Assembly (NCBI RefSeq): GCF_014203795.1
Contig: NZ_JACHJU010000001.1
Location: forward strand, 4,712,001 to 4,776,000
Length of the DNA: 64,000 nucleotides
Direction: 5' to 3'
Source: Streptosporangium album
Lineage (GTDB): Bacteria; Actinomycetota; Actinomycetes; Streptosporangiales; Streptosporangiaceae
The notes below the pieces were generated by a model. The model was not told the DNA's origin, made no database searches, and saw only the letters and a program-made list of their open reading frames with translations. Positions 60,887 to 64,000 of this stretch are shown in pieces. The translations under genes and the position numbers were made by a program. Every line of letters starts with the position of its first letter. Positions within the stretch are counted from its first letter, which is position 1.

Positions 60887-61894
60887 TCAGGTCCGCTGGG
60901 CCAGCCACCACTGCGCGGCGACGAGTTCGGCGACCAGGGTCTCGGTGAGCAGGGCGACGCCGGGATCGTCGTCGTGGAGGTAGCGGACGGCGGCTCGGGC
61001 GCCCGGCAGCTCACCGCCGACGGTGAGCACGGTGGAGCCGCGCTCGCCGATCCAGTCCATCGCCTGGCTGTCGTAGCGGGAGCCGGGGAACAGGATGGCG
61101 CGGTAGTCGAGGGTCTTGGTCAGGTAGACGTCCACGTGGGACCAGTCACCGGTCTCGCAGGCGTCGGCGGCGCGGCGGGGGCCCTCGCGGAACATCAGGG
61201 CGGACTGCTGGGCCGAGGACAGGCGCTCGGCGGGGGCGATCGTGTAGACCCCGGCCGGGCCGTCGAGCAGGGTCATCGCCTCCTCCAGCCACTGGCTCCG
61301 GCGGTCCAGCAGATCGGCGGTGGCCTCGGCCGTGCGGCGGAGCAGGCCGGGCACGTCCAGGCCGGGTGCGTCCAGGCCGGTGCCGGAGACGCCGGACGCG
61401 GTGCCGCCCGCGCCGGTGAGACGGTTCCGCAGGGCCAGGAGCAGGCCGAGCGTGTGCTGGAAGGTCCGGCAGGACACGCCGCCGCGCTCCTCGCCGGCGA
61501 GTATCGGCACCACCAGGTCGGCGCCTTCGGTGATCGCCGAGCCGGGCCTGTTGGTCAGCGCCAGCACGAAGGACCGGCCGTGGTGGCGGGCGACCGCGTC
61601 GAGGGTCTCCCGGCTGCCACCGGTGGCGGAGACCGCGACGACCAGGGTGTCCGGGGTCGCCGGGGAGGAGATGGAGGCCGAGGCGTACTCGGCCACCGCG
61701 TCGACGCCCACCGCCCGCAGGCGCAGCGCGGCGACCCCGGCGGCATACCGGGAACTGCCCATGCCGAGGAAGACCACCCGCCGGATCCCGGCCGGTATCC
61801 CGTCGAACGGGTCGTCTGTCTCCAGGGCGCTCGCCAGTCCGGCCAGTGCGGACGGCTTGGCCTCCAGATCGGCGAGGTACAGCTCGGGGTCCAC
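60887..61894 (-). CDS. SIS-domain protein (sugar isomerase/deaminase-like)
   Basis: A 335-residue protein with two SIS subdomains: RRVVFLGMGSSRYAAGVAALRL and VVAVSATGGSRETLDAV in the first, and a second around 215-300 (GPAGVYTIAPAERLSSAQQSALMFREGPR). This is the form of the GlmS isomerase half or AgaS-like proteins that act on amino-sugar phosphates. The GTG start follows AAGGAGAG. The next gene upstream on the same strand is a glucosamine-kinase-like protein, so a role in amino-sugar use is likely. Confidence 0.85.
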   Translation of the reverse strand: MDPELYLADLEAKPSALAGLASALETDDPFDGIPAGIRRVVFLGMGSSRYAAGVAALRLRAVGVDAVAEYASASISSPATPDTLVVAVSATGGSRETLDAVARHHGRSFVLALTNRPGSAITEGADLVVPILAGEERGGVSCRTFQHTLGLLLALRNRLTGAGGTASGVSGTGLDAPGLDVPGLLRRTAEATADLLDRRSQWLEEAMTLLDGPAGVYTIAPAERLSSAQQSALMFREGPRRAADACETGDWSHVDVYLTKTLDYRAILFPGSRYDSQAMDWIGERGSTVLTVGGELPGARAAVRYLHDDDPGVALLTETLVAELVAAQWWLAQRT

Positions 61895-61982
61895 TATCTC
61901 TCCTTGGATTCGGTCAGCGGTGATGAGGATCGGGCACGACCTCCCGGCGGACGGCGCGGTCACGGCGGCCGGGACGGTACGG

Positions 61983-63155
61983 CTACGGGTACCAGGACCG
62001 GAGGACGCCCATGGGGGCGTAACGCCAGCGGGGAAGGTGGCGGGCGGCGTAGATGAGCTCCCTGCACTCCTGCTCGATCTCGAACGGGCGCACCAGGGAA
62101 CGGTCCAGCAGGGCGGTGTGACCGAGTTCGGCGAGACGGGCGAGGTAGGCGGACTCCAGGGCGTCGCGGGCGGTGACGGTCCACGCGGCGATCACCAGGG
62201 GATGGGCGTCCCGGCGCCTGACGGCGACCTGCCCGACGTGTTCGAGGCTGGTGATCAGCTGGGCGAGGTCGCGGGCGGCGGGCTGGAAGGGGTCGGCGCC
62301 GGTGACCGTCGGGTTGCCGTCGAAGTCGATCACCGCGTAACCGTCCCGCCAGCGGAGTATCTGACCCACGTGCAGGTCGCCGTGGATGCGGATCAGCGGG
62401 GTGGCGTCCGCCCAGCTCAGTGGGGTGAGCTCGGCGCGGAGCGCATCGGCGTGGGCCGCGAGCCAGTCGCCGTCCTCGCCGCCGGTCAGCGCGAGCGCCT
62501 CGTCCAGGGCCTCTCCGGCACGGACGGACCAGGCGGTCGCTCCGGCTGCCGGGACGGCGGGCGCCTGCCGCAGGGGGTCGGGGAAGGTCGTGGACGGGGT
62601 CGCCATCGCGGCGTGCAGGTCGGCGGCCAGGACGCCCAGGTCGGTGGCGAAGCCGACGTGACCGGAGACGGCCTCGTCCACGCACCACTCCCAGCCGTCC
62701 CGGGCATCGGGCAGATAGGCGGTGACCAGGGCGAGCAGCAGTCCGTCGCCGTCGTCGTCGTTGCGGGACACGGACGCGTACGGCGTGGCGGTGGCGGTGA
62801 AGCCGACCGAGGTCAGATGGGCGAATACGTCCGGGGTCGGCTGGGGGAGCGGCGCCGGTGGGGTCAGCCACTTGACGACCACGCTTTCGCCGACCACCAC
62901 TGACCGGTTGGTCTGGTCGACGTCGAAGCCCCGTTCGGGTGCCGGTGAGACGCCTGCGGCGGCCGATAACAGTTGAACATCAGTTGAAAAGACGGAAGTC
63001 GATGTGCCGGGCAGCGGGTGGAAACGGCGGACCGTGAACAGGTCTGGAACATCGCAGCTCAGAGCGGTGACCAGTTCGCCGGTTCTGCCGTCGCCAGGGC
63101 TCGGTACAGTTCCGAGCCGATCCCATATTGAAGACGGATTCAACAGGCAAACCAA
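61983..63155 (-). CDS. Maltokinase-fold kinase, probable glucosamine kinase
   Basis: A 390-residue protein kinase-like-fold sugar kinase. The catalytic loop is IRIHGDLHVGQILRWRDGYAVIDFDGNPTV, in which HGDLH supplies the catalytic Asp and IDFDG the metal site. The HVGQ-ILR and DFDGNP pattern is that of the actinobacterial glucosamine kinase family, relatives of maltokinase Mak/Pep2. The N-terminus is uncertain: TTG at the given end has only a weak ribosome-binding site, and family similarity becomes clear after about residue 60. It lies 88 bases upstream of the SIS gene. Confidence 0.72.
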   Translation of the reverse strand: MVCLLNPSSIWDRLGTVPSPGDGRTGELVTALSCDVPDLFTVRRFHPLPGTSTSVFSTDVQLLSAAAGVSPAPERGFDVDQTNRSVVVGESVVVKWLTPPAPLPQPTPDVFAHLTSVGFTATATPYASVSRNDDDGDGLLLALVTAYLPDARDGWEWCVDEAVSGHVGFATDLGVLAADLHAAMATPSTTFPDPLRQAPAVPAAGATAWSVRAGEALDEALALTGGEDGDWLAAHADALRAELTPLSWADATPLIRIHGDLHVGQILRWRDGYAVIDFDGNPTVTGADPFQPAARDLAQLITSLEHVGQVAVRRRDAHPLVIAAWTVTARDALESAYLARLAELGHTALLDRSLVRPFEIEQECRELIYAARHLPRWRYAPMGVLRSWYP

Positions 63156-63287
63156 ACTCTCGCGAGGTAATGTCCGGGCAAAGTCTTGCTCAAGTTATTC
63201 TTGGCTGCAACACTCCTGCTTTGGTCTGCCGTGTCCGTTACGGCCGGTCTACCCCAATTACACTTGAAATTTGAAGGAGCAGCGGCC

Positions 63288-64000
63288 GTGTCCCGTATCC
63301 GGTACACCCGTCGTCTTCCGGCTGCCGCCCTGGTCGCCGGTCTTGCAATCGCCGTTTCGGCCTGCGGCGGAGGGTCCACGGGCACCACCGCCGCCGCCCC
63401 GGCCGCGAGCGCCTCGTCCGCGCAGCTCGACCCGAACATGGACCTGTCGAAGCAGAGCATCACCATCTCGGTCTGGCCGGGCTACACGCCCGAGGACCTC
63501 CCCAAGAAGGTGAAGGACACGCTCAAGACCGACCTCAAGGTCAGCCTGCACGACACCAACGAGATCATCATGGGCAAGCTGACCGCCGGGGCCGACACCG
63601 ATCTCGACGTCGCCTTCGTCTCCGGCCAGTACGCCCAGGCCCTCAACGAGGCCGGGCTGCTGGAGCCCATCCACCCGGAGCTGATCCCCAACCTGGCCAA
63701 CCTCTACCCCGAGGCCAAGGAGCTCTCCTACGACAAGGGGAACGTCTTCTCGGTCCCCTACACCTGGGGCACCACGGGCATCTGCTACCGCACCGACCTG
63801 ATGAAGACGCCGCCGACGAGCTGGAACGACATCCTGAGCCCGCCGGCCGAGGCGAAGAAGAAGGTCACCATGATGACCACCGAGCGCTGGCTGGCCCTGC
63901 CCGCCGCCAAGGCGCTCGGCAAGTCGGTCAACACCAAGAGCGACGAGGACCTCGCCGCGATCAAGGCGAAGCTGCTCGAGGCCAAGCCGAACGTGTTCTA
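63288..64000 (+). CDS. ABC transporter substrate-binding lipoprotein (spermidine/putrescine type), 5' part
   Basis: The first 237 codons of a gene that continues past the window. GTG start with GAAGGAGC 7 bases upstream; signal peptide with lipobox VSAC (Cys26), a Ser/Ala/Thr linker, then a type II binding-protein fold of the PotD group: ITISVWPGYTPEDLPKK, DLDVAFVSGQYAQALNEAGLLEPI, FSVPYTWGTTGICYRTD. PotD-like proteins bind polyamines or other small cationic compounds. It is divergent from the kinase/SIS pair, suggesting that the ligand may be an amino sugar, but this is inference. Confidence 0.85.
   Translation, partial: MSRIRYTRRLPAAALVAGLAIAVSACGGGSTGTTAAAPAASASSAQLDPNMDLSKQSITISVWPGYTPEDLPKKVKDTLKTDLKVSLHDTNEIIMGKLTAGADTDLDVAFVSGQYAQALNEAGLLEPIHPELIPNLANLYPEAKELSYDKGNVFSVPYTWGTTGICYRTDLMKTPPTSWNDILSPPAEAKKKVTMMTTERWLALPAAKALGKSVNTKSDEDLAAIKAKLLEAKPNVF

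Overview
The window is chromosomal DNA from a high-GC filamentous actinobacterium, most likely Streptosporangiaceae (Streptosporangium-like). Evidence: very high G+C, frequent GTG starts, 4-base operon overlaps, two conservon-type signalling loci (sensor kinase, roadblock, DUF742, GTPase), an amtB-glnK-glnD operon behind GlnR-type boxes, a DtxR/IdeR iron box, and actinobacterial families (DUF3618, DUF6286, PadR-DrrAB). Genus is inference. I see no phage, transposase, CRISPR or rRNA genes; one tRNA is present.

Layout. 0-0.6 kb: C-terminus of a papain-fold polymorphic toxin and its immunity gene. 0.8-6.5 kb: MacB/FtsX-type ABC exporter and a NarL-type two-component system. 6.8-12.5 kb: methyltransferase remnant, an odd short tRNA with anticodon UAG, Bcp peroxiredoxin, DUF3618 protein, PLP aldolase/deaminase, envelope-stress pair (DUF6286 and AmaP-like), membrane glycosyltransferase. 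12.6-15.8 kb: gcvT-gcvH-sdaA behind a tandem glycine riboswitch. 15.9-21.0 kb: glutamine-synthetase-like ligase, aldehyde dehydrogenase, SDR, gamma-glutamyl hydrolase and a divergent FadR regulator. 21-25 kb: worn region with truncated genes and an orphan histidine kinase. 25-27 kb: ABC exporter behind a two-operator promoter. 27.3-37.2 kb: histidine degradation (hutU, RpiR regulator, M20 amidohydrolase, hutF, hutI) interrupted by PadR-DrrAB and two unrelated genes. 37.4-43 kb: sigma factor, a long inverted repeat, PadR/SRPBCC pair, cupin, a collapsed TetR/MFS pair, and a flavin reductase-methyltransferase fusion. 42.9-48 kb: iron-siderophore binding lipoprotein divergent from amtB-glnK-glnD. 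48.2-52.4 kb: complete conservon. 52.4-57.3 kb: glycine-betaine-type ABC importer with two binding proteins. 57.7-60.9 kb: reduced second conservon. 60.9-64 kb: SIS protein, glucosamine-kinase-like protein and a binding lipoprotein that runs off the end.

How the parts connect (inference). The 15.9-20.2 kb enzymes fit an ethanolamine or amine route through gamma-glutamylated intermediates. With an SDR dehydrogenase, the ethanolamine version would end in glutamate plus glycine; the neighbouring operon degrades glycine and serine and carries a glycine-sensing riboswitch. The two separated hut units share the operator TGAATG-N4-CATTCA, which predicts one regulator. The two conservon kinases share three short motifs at the end of otherwise divergent tails, candidate docking sites for their small partners.
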